A stretch of 64,000 nt of DNA from Pegea sp. RAD2-039 (GCA_034620365.1 JAQGEQ010000326.1:62001-126000); one strand, 5' to 3'. Shown: positions 47,489-59,949, counted from the stretch's first letter. The notes: generated from the sequence alone by a model not told the origin. A program made the numbers and translations.

Positions 47489-48451
47489 ATGAACTTGATA
47501 CAAGACAGCAACTTTGCACGAAAAAGAAAACTGTCATCAGATGATGATAAGAAAAGTTTTAATAATAAAACTGCACAAAAGAAAATTTTGTTAAATACTT
47601 CTGGTGGAGTATATAGCTTGTATAAAAGTCATGCTGATGAAAATAGTTTAAATAATACTAAAGAAATTCCAACAACTACAAGTTTCCCTTATAAAGAGAC
47701 TAACAGCGATATAAAAGCATTCAAAGGGAAAGAAAATAATGAAGAAAACAAACAATCATCTAATTTCAAAATCAAATATGAATGCTTAGATTGTAACAAG
47801 AAATTTAAATTCAAATCTCAGCTTGTTTATCATAAAAGAACTCATACTGGCGAGAAGCCATATGAATGTATAGTTTGTGAACGAAAATTTGCACATAATT
47901 CCAGTCTTTTAAGTCATGAAAGAACTCATACTGGTGAGAAACCATATGAATGCATTGTTTGTGAAAGAAAATTTAGTGATAGATCTAGTCTTTTAAGTCA
48001 TGAAAGAACTCATACTGGTGAGAAACCATATGAATGTATTGCTTGTGAAAGAAAATTTCGTCGAAAACACCATTTGTTATGTCATGAAAGAACTCATACT
48101 GGTGAGAAGCCTTATGAATGTATTGTTTGTGAAAGAAAGTTTAGTCAAAACGCCCATTTGTTATGTCATGAAAGAACTCATACTGGTGAGAAGCCATATG
48201 AATGTATTGCTTGTGGAAGAAAATTTGCACGTAATTCCAGTCTTTTAATTCATGAAAGAACTCATACTGGTGAGAAGCCATATGAATGTATTGCTTGTGG
48301 AAAAAAATTTACACAAAAATCCAGTCTTTTAAGTCATGAAAGAACTCATACTGGTGAGAAACCATGTGAATGTATTTTTTGTAAGAGAAAATTTACACAA
48401 AAATCTAATCTTGTATGTCATGAAAGAACTCATAATATTCATAAGAGTTAA
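47489..48451 (+). CDS. Family-1 C2H2 zinc-finger protein, 8 fingers (gene F)
   Basis: Predicted nuclear DNA-binding protein of 320 residues; ATG at 47489, 15 bases after a TTTTCTTCAG acceptor (exon from 47474). The N-terminal 95 residues differ from E at only a few positions. Eight fingers from Cys99 to His315; all ligands present. Contacts: FSQY, HSSS, DSSS, RHHC, QAHC, RSSI, QSSS, QSNC. Relative to E it has an extra finger (DSSS), and finger 2 reads HSSS where E has RSSI; fingers 4-8 match fingers 3-7 of E almost exactly. The last finger begins KPCEC. Same HNIHKS end as E. Target unknown. Confidence 0.85.
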   Translation: MNLIQDSNFARKRKLSSDDDKKSFNNKTAQKKILLNTSGGVYSLYKSHADENSLNNTKEIPTTTSFPYKETNSDIKAFKGKENNEENKQSSNFKIKYECLDCNKKFKFKSQLVYHKRTHTGEKPYECIVCERKFAHNSSLLSHERTHTGEKPYECIVCERKFSDRSSLLSHERTHTGEKPYECIACERKFRRKHHLLCHERTHTGEKPYECIVCERKFSQNAHLLCHERTHTGEKPYECIACGRKFARNSSLLIHERTHTGEKPYECIACGKKFTQKSSLLSHERTHTGEKPCECIFCKRKFTQKSNLVCHERTHNIHKS

Positions 48452-48606
48452 AATCATCTTGCTGGTAAACGTTTACTCAAAATTCAAGTATGGAAAGATG
48501 AAAACATTTTTAAACTAAAAAGTAACTTAACTAAAAAGAGATCTTTGAGTTTAAAGGAAACAAAATAATAATTTTTTGTTTGGCTGGTTGTTGCAATTTA
48601 TGCTTT

Positions 48607-48612
48607 AATAAA
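48607..48612 (+). terminator. AATAAA signal of gene F
   Basis: About 155 bases past the stop; same context as in E. Confidence 0.5.
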
Positions 48613-48619
48613 GCTATTT

Positions 48620-51310
48620 TAATGATTGCTCTATTATTGAAATTGTGTGTAAGTCTACTATAAATAATAATGGTTTTATATTTAATTTTTTACTTTAAAC
48701 TAAAGTTGGTATTCTTATGTTGTTATTTTCGTACAGCTTTTTTGTAAACTATTGAAAAATTTTGTATTTCTTAAATTTCGAACTTTGTATATTAAGTATT
48801 TGTTAACATCTTCTTTTATTTTTCAACAAGTTTTTGAAAGTAATTGTAATTTTTTAGTTGATACAGGCAGTCGAAATTGTGGTTACTTTTTAGTTACCCT
48901 CTGAAGATTCGTTATATCGTTATATGTTTGTAAAACTGATTATTTTTGTGTTTTGTATTTAGTATGAAAGTAAAACTACAGTTTTTAGTAATTATTGCAA
49001 TTTTTATGAGAAAACTTATGTGTGAAATCTTAAAATTTATTTCCTTTCTTAAAATGCTTGTTGGAGATAAAAACAATAAACGTTATTATCCTCTTCATAC
49101 TATAAATTTAGAAAAAGAAGTTTTTTAACATTTCATATTATCGACAATTTACATCATCATAAATAAATCATCTTCTATAGCACTTGACTATTTCTTACCC
49201 AAATAGTTAGATCAAAATTAACAGATTGAGTTTTTTAAATAGTTTAAATTACTTTATAATTTTGTAACTTCAGAAGTACGGCAGAAAAACTAATATTTTC
49301 TTATCGGTTACTACTCCATCATTTTTAAACTTTACGATTAATATTCTTGTAAGTAAGTTGCTAGAGTGTTTTAAACTGTTCTGTTTAATACTTTTACATC
49401 AGATATATATCTGTATCTATTTCAGCTCTTGGTAATTCTAATTATCGAACCAAATATTAAGTTGCTAATTTAAATGGAACTATAATTATCCAAACAAATC
49501 CCAACAAACCAAAACACCTAACTAAGCCATCGATGCAGTAACTGATTATAACTATAAAGAGATTATTCCTGAAATAATCTTATGAAAAGGTCTTATGAAA
49601 TAACATTTGTTTGGAATGAGGAATTTACTTTAAAATTTACCAATTTGTAAACTAAAATTAATAAAAATAAGTATTTAAAGTTGCTAATACCAACAAGACA
49701 GCCAAAATGTCTTAAGGATGATACCTTCCAAAAAGTGAATTTTAAACTATTTTTATTCTTGGTATAAAGCTTTACAATATGAGTTAGTATTTTTAAGTGA
49801 AAAAATTTAAATAAAAGTATTTGTCTCAAATCTGAAATACTCTTATAAGTTATAATATTTTATAGATTTTTGAGATACACATCGCAAATTTTGTACCGTT
49901 GTTTTTTGAATTTTTTTTTGTGAAGATTTATCAATTCTTAATTATTACTTTGAAATCATTCATAAAACCATCAATGTAACAAATCAACATTTATCAGTAC
50001 GTTTGATGTATTGAAATTAGATTAAGAAAACTAAGATATAAGAAAGAATTTAAAAAAGAAATTCATTCTATCTCATTTAGCAACTTATTCCGTTGTTCGA
50101 GATTTAAAGATGAAAAACCATCAAAAGTCACAAGCGCTCAAAAGGATCTACAGAAATATAAAAAATATCTGACATTAAAATGTACAAATCCTGTATTATT
50201 TTGTGAAGAAATATATGTCTGAAGAAATAAGAACTAAAATACAAACAAATCTGACGTATAAGTAATGAAACAAAACGGTTCAAAAACGTTCTAGCAATTT
50301 AAAGCAATTTTATCGATTAGATTAAAATGGACTGGTAACAAATTAGCATTTATTAGTTCTCCTGTTTTACGTATAAAGTTACAAAATAAGGAAAGCAATT
50401 CAAACTGTTTTAGCAACTCAATATGTTAATTCTGAAGATGTTAATTTCAAAAGATCAATCGGGTAAGTTATGGACTAGTACTAATGGAGATTATTTTGTT
50501 TCATATAATATACTATATATAATATTTTTATAATATCAACCAATTGTTTATATGGTTTCTAATATAAAATCTACATTAAATAAAACCAGAAATCTACAAC
50601 CAATTTCTAAAATGAAAAAAGTAATGTCAATAAAAAAAGTCCAGATTACTAAGAAACGAACGTTGTAAAATCTAACTGTGACTAAAAGAAGGTTCGGAAA
50701 AACTGCATAAGTGGTAAGGTAAAAAACCAGCAAAAAATGATTAGGCAAAGATCATATTATCTTAATTGATTTTTAGATAAATTTGTATATAAGCTTCCTT
50801 CAAGTTGGAAAGAATTACTTCAAAGTTCTCTTTATCACGTGCATTTTAAGTTATTTTGTTTTTAAATAAACTACAGAGTACAATAATTTGCTCTTACGAC
50901 AATTATAGGCTACAAAATTATGTTATGAAATATTTTGATGTTCTTAAAAAGAAATATATAATTTTGTCTATTTTTTTGTTTACTACGGATACTTAAACCT
51001 TTTATCAGCAAATGAATGAAAGTAATATAAAAAATGTTTCTAAAAAAAGAGCTGAATATCATCTTCAAAATTTCCATTAATAAAATTTATTTTAAATATT
51101 AAAACTAAAAATTATCTTTCGTTCAAAATGAGCAGTGGTTTTTACAATCCTCTTAAGACGTAAAAAATATCGTGAATTATTATCAAAAACATGAAATAAA
51201 AAAGGCTTCTTAGAGTTACTAACCATTATTAGCCAGCTTCAAAGGATATTTGTAATAAAACTTAAAGCAGTTTTCGAATTAGTAAAGTAATATCATTGTT
51301 AGCAGATAAA
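48620..51310. repeat. 3' DNA of F unit
   Basis: No credible gene. The short frames 48946-49128 (+), 49593-49829 (-) and 50548-50748 (-) are not preserved in the E unit. It contains the dispersed repeat near 49520-49900 and the broken homologue of the 32831-33073 frame near 50990-51230. Confidence 0.5.
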
Positions 51311-52090
51311 TTTTTAAGTGAATAAATGTTGTTAGGGAGGATAACATAAATTTGTTTCAACATGACCTGGTTAAAGTACTTAAAACCCCAATCAAGCAAA
51401 TTCTTGGCATTAATTTTATAGAAGAATAGCAGAGCAAGATAATCTAAAAAACAAATCACATCAGAATCAATATTTCACTTTTCATTTATTTTCATTTAGT
51501 TAAAATTATATGTTAAGAGATCTTTCCAAATGGTATTAGAAGAATACAAACCTTCACTTGGTTTAAAGTAGATGATTATTTAAAAACTTTTACTTTTTGG
51601 TCTATCAACAATGTTTAAAATGGTTTTTAAAACATGTCATGTAATACAATTATTAGTTAAAAGATTAAGGCGAGGTCTAAAATACCTACCTTGCTTGATA
51701 ACAGTAACCAACTTGTGATGGAACCAGAGAATAAAGTTATCCTTGATTGATTATCAATGAGGTAAACTGAAATTGATTTTTCTGAAATGATAAAAAATTA
51801 AATTGTTTAAGCAAAGCACTGATTTAGTAACCATAAGGAATATGTTCCAAAGGTAGATTAATCTTATGAAATAACATTTGTTTTAGAATAAAGAATTTGA
51901 AACAAGCAAAAGGAGTTAAATTGTTTCAATGATCATATTAAGCACAACAAATAATGTTAAATATAACTAATTGTAAATAATAAAAAATAAAAACAAATAT
52001 GTAAAGTTGGTAATATTAACAAAAAAACCCAAAATGACTGCAGGATGACACCAGTCGAAAAAGTAATTTATAAAAAGTCTTTCATCGTAC
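51311..52090. repeat. Mixed repeat stretch
   Basis: No gene. It holds a short LINE piece (51657-51740) and the GATTTAGTAACCATA...ATAACATTTGTTTTAGAATA member of the dispersed repeat (51780-51900). Confidence 0.45.
51657..51740 (+). mobile_element. LINE scrap
   Basis: Encodes a diverged form of the KARSQKPPLIDNSDQLVMEP stretch of the other LINE copies (KIPTLLDNSNQLVMEPENK). More diverged than copies 1-3, so an independent insertion or an older fragment. Confidence 0.6.
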
Positions 52091-52794
52091 TATCAAGTTT
52101 TCAATTTTAGTTTGTATATTTAGGTTTAAATCATTTAAACAAAAATATTTACTTCAAATTTGAATTACTAATTTAAGTTTTGATATTCCATAAATATTTC
52201 ATAGAGTGTTTTTCGAATTGCACTTCCAGAACTTTTTAGCTTTGAAATTGATTTCTTTATCTTGTTTAAAAAAATTTATTTGAATACTGATTTGAAAACA
52301 CATTACAAAATGTAAAAAAAAACTTGCGCTTATCAAATCTCTTGGTTCTACTTAAATGTAATCGACCAAGCTATTTTTGTAAAGTTTTCTTAGTTTAGTT
52401 AAAAAGTTGATAAGTATTCAAACTTATTAAGGATTTTTATTTACAAACTTATCAGAAATACATTTCTTCACTTTAGCAGTAGAAGATTATGGACTACATG
52501 TGGTCTGTTTAAATCTTAAATTTAAATCTAAACATTAAAACATTTTTAACGAATTTTTAACCAAAGAATAAAAACCAGCATCAGTTTGCATAGCATTTAT
52601 TTAGTAAATAAAATTTACGTAGATAAGCGAAAAAATAGAAGAGTTTACAATAACGCAACAAAATAGATAGTTTCAAACTTTAAAATTTGAGAATGAAAAC
52701 CAAATAATCATAAAAACTATCATATTACGGGTTTTCCAAAGGATCTTACATTTGCAGATTAACAGATTCTTTCTCACAATTGCAGAATCTTTCA
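52091..52794 (-). repeat. Family-2 3' flank
   Basis: No gene. Inverted counterpart of about 2800-3620. It contains ATCAAATCTCTTGGTTCTAC near 52336, a short repeat also found at about 55498 and 55828. A possible AATAAA signal for gene G lies on the minus strand at 52596-52601. Confidence 0.5.
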
Positions 52795-52852
52795 TGGCGT
52801 CAAAAGATTGGAAATTAAAAAAAGATCTTCCACAAAAATTACATTTATATGA
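52795..52852 (-). pseudogene. Vestigial finger after gene G
   Basis: One frame over from the stop, SYKCNFCGRSFFNFQSF can be read: a finger start with both Cys and the core Phe, lacking a proper histidine half. Corresponds to the relic after copy A. Confidence 0.5.
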
Positions 52853-53557
52853 CTACTCATAGACATGATTTTCTGCATGAGTTAAAAAGTAAGATTTTTC
52901 ATTAAATTTTTTTCCACAAACAAAACATTTATATGACTTTTCAGCTGTTTGAGTTTCTTCATGAGTTGAAATAGTAGATTTTTGACTAAATTGTTTTCCA
53001 CAAACCATACCAGCAGATTGCTTCTTATCACTATGAGTTTTTTCATGAGTTGAAAGAGTAGATTTTTGACTAATTTGTTTCCCACAAACAGTACAATCAT
53101 ATGACTTCTTATCGGTATGAATTTTTTGATGAGTTAAAAGAATTGATTTTTTACTAAAACTTTTTCCACATTCAAGACATTTATATGGCTTTACACCAGT
53201 ATGAGTTCTTCTGTGGATGACAAGCTTAGTTTTGGATGTAAAATGTTTGTTACACACCAAGCATTCATTCTTGTTTTCCAAAGAAGATTTATTGTTATTT
53301 TCAAGTGTGGTTTCTTTTTCTTGGTCTGCTTTTGCAGCCTTACTAACTTCTTCATATGAGTAACTTGTACTTGGTGTATCTTCTTTTATACTGTTTAAAC
53401 TAGCTTGATCAACGTGTTTTATATGCTTGATATATACTCCACTAGAAGAGTTTTGCAAAATTGTATCTTCTGCAGTTTTCTTTATAAAACTGTTCTTACT
53501 ATCATCAAATGAAAGTTTTCTTATTCGAGTTAGTTTTTTGTCGTTCATCAAATTCAT
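52853..53557 (-). CDS. Family-2 C2H2 zinc-finger protein, 5 fingers (gene G)
   Basis: Predicted nuclear protein of 234 residues from the ATG at 53557; the exon starts at 53578 after ATTTAAATTTAG. Residues 1-95 align with family 1 in layout (RIRKLSFDDS at 11-20, VDQ-SLN near 50, Tyr-rich segment near 65) but differ in sequence. Fingers begin at Cys99, 127, 155, (183) and 211. Finger 4 is broken: Gly replaces its first Cys (SAGMVC) and Gln its last His (THEETQ), so it should not bind zinc normally. Linkers are diverged (TGVKP, TDKKS, SDKKQ, TAEKS), unlike the rigid TGEKP of family 1. Ends HVYE-TAG. The only long open family-2 frame in the window; functional or early in decay. Confidence 0.7.
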   Translation of the reverse strand: MNLMNDKKLTRIRKLSFDDSKNSFIKKTAEDTILQNSSSGVYIKHIKHVDQASLNSIKEDTPSTSYSYEEVSKAAKADQEKETTLENNNKSSLENKNECLVCNKHFTSKTKLVIHRRTHTGVKPYKCLECGKSFSKKSILLTHQKIHTDKKSYDCTVCGKQISQKSTLSTHEKTHSDKKQSAGMVCGKQFSQKSTISTHEETQTAEKSYKCFVCGKKFNEKSYFLTHAENHVYE

Positions 53558-53819
53558 AATCAATCATTACTTAATAATCTAAATTTAAATAAAAATTTTT
53601 ATAATTAAAAACGTCTATTACAAATTTAAACGAATACTAATGAAACAATACATAGTTAATTTAAAGATTTTCATCAGAGTTATATTACTGATTAATTTAT
53701 TTCATGTGATGTAGTTTGTATACCAATTGTAACAGTAAGCCATTCACACTTAAACAAAAGTTTTCTAGAAGGCTAAACCATAAATTTATCATGTTTCACA
53801 TACATGATAGTATTTAAAA

Positions 53820-54170
53820 TGAACTTTGTAAAAACAATAGGTTTTTAACCTTTTAAACTTATAAAACTTTAAAATATTAAATAAAAGCAATTTATCAGAA
53901 ATTAACCAAGCTACATATATTACAAGACATCGAAAATACTTCAGGTTCTTCTAACACCAATTGAAATATTCTATCGGCAGTAAGCCTACAACCAAGTAAA
54001 AGATGCAAAAGATAATAAAGCACTCCCTTTGAGTAATTTTTACAACACAGTTGACGTTACCAAGCATATTTTGTTTAAGTATATTTAACAAGATATATAT
54101 ATGTTTAATTCATAAAAGTGATTTATTGATCTTCTTCTTATATATTTAACAAGATATATATATATATGCT
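53820..54170. repeat. 5' flank of gene G
   Basis: Matches 6560-6850 and, more distantly, the family-1 flanks (TACAAGACATCGAAAA, then TTGACGTTACC). This shows that the two families share an ancestral 5' region. A TATATA run lies at 54152-54165. Confidence 0.5.
54052..54067 (+). promoter_or_regulatory. TGACGTTACCAAGCAT variant of the conserved block
   Basis: About 0.5 kb upstream of gene G, orientation pointing away from the gene, as for family 1. Confidence 0.4.
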
Positions 54171-54179
54171 TAATTTACG

Positions 54180-54960
54180 AATTATTTGGTTTTATTATTT
54201 ATACGTCAAATTTGTTGCCAATCCTGTATTGAACATTTTGAGTGCTTGAAGATTTTTGATGATCCTATATAATTTAATTATTGAAATAATTTTTGATTAT
54301 TACTTTTGATGAACCTAATTCTTGGACCAAAGATTAAGTTGCTAAATTAGTTGGAATTTAATTCTAATTATCCAAAACTACTTTAGATAAATCAAACAAA
54401 CTAATAAATGTAAACTTGTTAAAACTAATTTAAAAAAATGAAATCATTAATATAACACAAATAGCAAATTAAGGATAATATTTTTATCAGTAAATTATAT
54501 CTTGATGCTTTTATTGACTATAAATGAGGTGAAATTGAATTGAGTTTTTTCAAATGATAATATATAAAAAAAAAGATATCAAATATATTAACTAAATAAA
54601 TAAAAATATTTTACCAATAAGACGAACCGAAAATGAGTTTTCTCTGACTACTCTAATTCATGAGGCACATCACTATTAGTAAGCTAGTTGACTTGTGCCA
54701 GCTAATATAGGCTATAAATAAGGTGAAGCCAAATTGATTTATTTCAAATGATAAGAAATAAAATTGTCTAAACAAACCACTGATGTAGTAACTGATTATA
54801 ACTATAAATAAAATGTTCCTGAGTTGAAATAATCTTATGGAATATCATTTGTTTTAGAATAAAGAATTTGGAACTAATTGTAAACTATAAATATTAAAAA
54901 AAAATGTTTAAATTTGAAAATACTAACAAAATAAGAATAATTAGAGTTGCTAATACCAGA
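54180..54960. repeat. Dispersed repeat cluster
   Basis: No gene. Counterpart of 37255-38120, with the GTGCCAGCTAATATAGGC segment near 54697. Confidence 0.5.
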
Positions 54961-56080
54961 AAAAAAAAATCAAAACGACCTTCCGATAAAATTATTATTA
55001 AGCAATTTTTAATCTTAGTATAAATAATCTTAGTGATTCATATTAGTTTATTATTTCCACTTTAAATCATAATCACTACTTTATTCTCTAAAAATAGCAG
55101 CAACTTTTATTGTGCCCTCTAACAGTTTTATTAATATAGAAGTAATAAAACTCCTAAGAAAGTTATTTAACTAATATTTAATTTAATAATGATTAGTGTG
55201 AAAATCTAAATTTAGAAAGTTGACATATTTTTTTGATATTGTTTGAGTCATGGTAAAGTAAATAAAGTTTGAAATAATAAGTAGAAATATAAACTAAACT
55301 AAACTTTATTTAATTATATTAGAAAGTATTAAAATATATACAACAGATTTCCTTTAAGTATTTATTTATAATTGAAAACTGTGAAGATAAAATCTTCTAA
55401 GAAAGTGAAACTCATACGAGATAGCAGAATCATTTTCAAAATAATTGAAGATAATTGATTTGAAAACACCTTAAAAAAGTATGAGAAAACTTGCGCTTAT
55501 CAAATCTTTTGGTTCTACTTAAATGTAATCGACTAATGTATTTTTGTAAAGTTTTTTTCCTTATTATTCAAACTTTAAGCTGCTTGCTATAATTTTCATT
55601 TTAAAAATTCTATTTAAGTTTCTAAATTAGATGAATTTTAATTTTAATTGTCTGACAATACTTTAAATACACCATACAAACTAATAAATTCAATTTGAAA
55701 ATTTTTCATTTTGTAAGTCAATTTTAAAGCAGTGTTTCGTTGTATTTCGAAAAATTCCGTTTTTTATGAGTTTATAAAAAAATAATTCCTTGCTAGAATT
55801 ACTTGAAAAAACTTGCTGCTTAACAAATCTCTTGGTTCTACTTAAATGTAATCGACTAATGTATTTTTGTAAAGATTTCTTACTTAATATTCAAACTTTA
55901 AGCTGTTTCCAATAATTTTCATTCTAGAATGTCATCATCATTTAGTTTTCAAACAAAATAATAATGACTTTTAATTAGTTTTATTTAACTTTAAAATTTT
56001 TTAACAAATTTATTTCTTTTGACAAATGGCGATAAAATTTGGAAACTGTAAAGTTTTAAGTTTTGATTTTACTTTTGTTT
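54961..56080. other. AT-rich stretch with a spaced short repeat
   Basis: No gene. CAAATCT(T/C)TTGGTTCTACTT plus the following ATGTAATCGACTAATG occurs at about 55499-55550 and again at about 55829-55880, and also at 52338; otherwise nothing recognised. Confidence 0.45.
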
Positions 56081-56209
56081 TTAATTATCCTTATTAGTTA
56101 GTTCATGGTAACCTACAAACAAATTAATAATTATTAATTACTTTTTTCATTATATAAACGCAGAATTCTATTTTGTTAAGAAAACGTAGGCAATATTTAG
56201 AAATTTAAA

Positions 56210-56450
56210 TTCAATTTTATGAGACCCATCGATTCTCTAACAGCCAGATAACAACAAACATTAAACTGAATACACTGCATATAACAACTAAATTTTCTCT
56301 CCCTACAATTGTCACAATTCGTCTTGATGTAATCTGTACTGTATTGTGTTTCTTGCTATAAAGTGCAGATTATAGCGGGTCAAATATTCATAACATTCAA
56401 TTGCAAGCATTGCATTTGCTGTTAGTATGATTCTCTTACAAAATTTAAAG
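56210..56450. repeat. Conserved element with internal hairpin (copy 2)
   Basis: Stem TAATCTGTACT (56330-56340) and AGTGCAGATTA (56362-56372), identical to copy 1; the loop differs by one base. Confidence 0.45.
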
Positions 56451-56634
56451 ATTGAAGTTATATGAAATCCCTTAAATTTAATTTCTTTCAGTGATTTATT
56501 TCTTGTAATAAATCAGGTTTCTTCTTCTTTAATCTTCTAATGGAAAACTGAATAAAAATAATTTTTGAGTTAATATTCGATTGCGATAAAATCTGACTCA
56601 TTGCCCCGAGGCTGTTGTTGTTTTGAGAGGAAGT

Positions 56635-56646
56635 GATGACGTCATC
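56635..56646. promoter_or_regulatory. GATGACGTCATC, full CRE palindrome
   Basis: Second copy of the 39017 site, unchanged although neighbouring bases differ. Confidence 0.4.
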
Positions 56647-57194
56647 TTTAAAAATAAATGCTTTTTAAAATTTCATTTTATCAACAATTCAATCATCATA
56701 ATTACTCTCATCTGCTACAGTACTGAGTCATTTATTACCCAAATGTTTACATCAAACTTACAATTATAGGTTGATAAAAAATTAAGTGACTTTTTAATTT
56801 TTTTTAAATTTAGAAAAACATCAGATGAACCATATTTTGTTGGTTGTTTAGCAGTTAGTTTATTTTAAACTTTTTTATTAAATAAGATCTTTACGAACTA
56901 TTTGGTTTTATTATTTTTACGTCAGATTTGTTGCCAATCCTGTATTGATCATTTTAAGCGATTGAAAATTTTTGATGATCCTAATTCTCGAACTAAAAAT
57001 CAAGTTGCTAAATTAGTTGGAATTTAATTCTAATTGTCTTAAACTACTTTAGATAAATCAAACAAACTAATAAATGTGATTTGTTAAAAGTAATATGTAA
57101 AAATGTAATGATTAATATAACAGAAATAGCAAAAATTTGAAAATATTTTTATTAGTGAACTATAAACAATATTAGTAAACGATAATACTAATTC

Positions 57195-58005
57195 ATCCAT
57201 TCTAAGTCATGCCTTAGTAAGCTTCCTCAATGCCAATAATCTATCCCAGATGGTTACTTTTCCGACCCAAGTTAGTGCTAATACTATGGATCAAAACCCG
57301 AGAACATTATCTACGTTGATCAAAAATAACCTTTTGCTTTGACATGCGATCACAATATGATTGAATTCAAGCTCCACCAAACTTTCTCTATGAACATTAA
57401 AACGTCAAGCAAATGAAATTTTTACTGTGGAAATTATAACGGTATTAACAAGTTTCTATCAGATGTTGACTGGATTTCTGTTTTCAACTCTTCTGAAAAC
57501 ATCAATACTATTTACTCAAAGTTTACTAACATCGTTAAAGAGTCAATCGAAAAATTCATTATTTTCTATAGAGCCAACAAAACACCACATTTGCCCAAAA
57601 ACTTAAAGAATTTACAACATTTAAAATATCCTCCTATACAAACAAACTAAAATAGACCCTTCCATCAAATCTCTGTACAAAGATCTTCGTATAGCTTACA
57701 AGAAATCTATTTCTAATTTCTATTTGGGAAGAGAAAATGCAGTTTTATCTTCACCTAGCAAGAAAACGTTTTTTGGTTTCATAAATCGCAAGCTTAAGGC
57801 GAGATCTCAAAAACCTCCCCTAATTGATAACAGCGACCAGCTTGTGATGGAACCAGAAAATAAAACTGAGTTGCTAAATAACCAATTTAATAGCGTTTTT
57901 ATAACCGATGATGGCAATTCTCTCTCCTACTCCCACATTCTTACAAATGTCTCTGAGATGGTAGATCTTGACATAACAGTCAATATGGTATCTAAGGCAA
58001 TTTAT
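57195..58005 (+). mobile_element. CR1/L2-like LINE fragment (copy 3)
   Basis: Same span as copy 2. Endonuclease end (CDHNMIEFKL) retained with a deletion near 57290, a TGA after ...TSSK near 57415, a stop at about 57650, then KKTFFGFINRKLKARSQKPP and PENKTELLNNQFNSVFITDD. Ends before the RT core at the same point as copies 1 and 2. Confidence 0.7.
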
Positions 58006-59800
58006 TCTTTAAAATTTTCGAAGATCCTAATTCTCAAACCAAAGATTAATTTATTAATTTATTATTTTATAATTTATACGTCAGATTTCTTGCTAATCCT
58101 GTATTGATCATTTTGAGCGCTTGAAAATTTTCGAACATCCTAATTCTTGGACCAAAGATTAAATAGTTAAATCGATTCATTGATCATACTATGTAGTACT
58201 GATTGTAAAGAATAAATAACAAAAACAAGTATTTAAAGTTACTAATACCAACAAAAAAACCAAAATGACTGAAGATGGCACCATTGGAAATAGTAATTTT
58301 TAAACAATGTATAAACAAAGGTTTTCAATTTTAGTTTGTATATTTAGGTTTAAATCATTTAAACAAAAATATTTACTTCAAATTTGAATTACTAATTTAA
58401 GTTTTTAAATTTCAAAGTTTTTTTTTCGAAATGCACATCCAGAATTTTCTATCATTTTTTATAAATTTATTTTTTGTAATTTTTTTTTTAATTATTTGAA
58501 AAAAGCTTTACAAAATATTGAAAAAAATTGTGAAATAACGTTACAAAAACGTTAAAAATTTGCTATTACATTTGTAATAATATAAAATTATTCTTTGCAG
58601 TTAAAATGTTAATTATTATATACTTAATTTATAGTGTTTATAATAGACATTATGATTTTTGGCTAAGATATCGTGTGGATAGATCTGTTAAATCATCTTT
58701 TCGTTTATCTAATGAAATATTCAGTTTTCTAATATTGTAAATAATAAACTGAAGTATTTTTGAAACATTTTTTTTTATGAATTAAATTCTACATAATGGT
58801 TTTTTTACGTCATCCACAAACTTGTGCTGATTATTAAAAAACATATTTTAAATATAAACTAAAAGATTTTTTCAAAAAATTCGGTGAATTTGTAGATTGC
58901 ATTATATAAAGACATCGGCAAAATAAAGTTAGATGTTTTGGTTTTATCTTGTTTGCTGAAAGTAATTCAGTTGAAAAAGTAATTGTGTTTAGATATACCG
59001 AAAGTAATTTAAGAAAAATGAAATATTATTAAATCTAAATTGACAAATTAAAATAATACTATTATAAAATAGCTTAAACTGAACTTACTGGCAAATTTTA
59101 AGCAAGTATTTCTTTTTCTAACGTAATAACTGGCTTGCTAACAAAGTTTAAGAAAATTAGATAATTATTTCAATTTTTCATCAACTCAATCTTTTAAGTT
59201 AGTTTTAACCATTTGGGTAATAAACGTCTAAGTGCTATAGCAGAAGGGATTAATTATGATGCAATATGGTTTATTAAAAAGTATTTATTTCTAAAATAAA
59301 ATGATAAACAAAATAGCATTAGGTTTGAAAAAAGAGATTTTATGAATTAAAACTTTATTTTCTTGAAATTATTTTAAGTATCTACTAAAAACTAAGTTTC
59401 AATTAAAAAAATAAAAACAAATTGTGAAGAGTAATAAGTTGCAGAAATTTAAAAAGTTTTAAACGGATTTCTAAACAAAAACTAAAATTTATCAGCAGTT
59501 TGCACAGCATTGATTAACTAAGAGATTAAAATCTAAATACAGAAGCTTTTTGGTAATAAATAAAGGACATTAAAAAACTTGTGGGTTTAAAAAAACTTGG
59601 AACAAGAACGAAATAAGATATAGTTCGTTTACAAATAAAAAATACAAACCGCCGATCACAAGCAATAAAAAAAATAACTTTTCAAATTAGCATCATTTAC
59701 TGTAACAAACACCATTTGATCAATAAAACAAATATTAATTAAATAAAAACAACTCAAACTGAAAAAACAATTATAAAAATTATATTTTTAAACCCTCTGA
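58006..59800. repeat. Shared LINE-to-ZNF spacer (copy 3)
   Basis: No gene. The string TCCTAATTCT with ACCAAAGATTAA appears twice, about 115 bases apart (near 58025 and 58138), flanking an ACGTCAGATTTCTTGC segment. Confidence 0.6.
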
Positions 59801-59814
59801 TCTTCACAAAGCTA

Positions 59815-59820
59815 TTTATT
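59815..59820 (-). terminator. AATAAA signal of gene H
   Basis: Minus-strand hexamer about 130 bases past the stop. Confidence 0.5.
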
Positions 59821-59880
59821 TCTTCTTATAATTTGCGAGTAAACTTTGACCAGCAAAATGATCTCACTTTTTCTGAGAAA

Positions 59881-59949
59881 CATGCATCATTTCATGGCGT
59901 AATCGACTTGAATTTCAACTAAATTTTTTTTTCAAAAAAAAATATATTC
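59881..59949 (-). pseudogene. Vestigial 11th finger after gene H
   Basis: Same relic as after C, D and I, ending in an RHEMMH-type histidine pair. Confidence 0.6.

Larger units (their letters stand above)
44405..51310 (+). repeat. Segmental duplication, F unit (about 6.9 kb)
   Basis: Partner of 26460-33130; same order of island, hairpin element, flank, ZNF gene and 3' DNA. The two units are clearly younger duplicates than most others here, judged by the density of differences seen by eye. Confidence 0.75.

Noticed and set aside
48946..49128. 60-residue plus-strand frame after gene F
   Set aside because: The equivalent DNA after gene E has frameshifts; no conservation of the frame.
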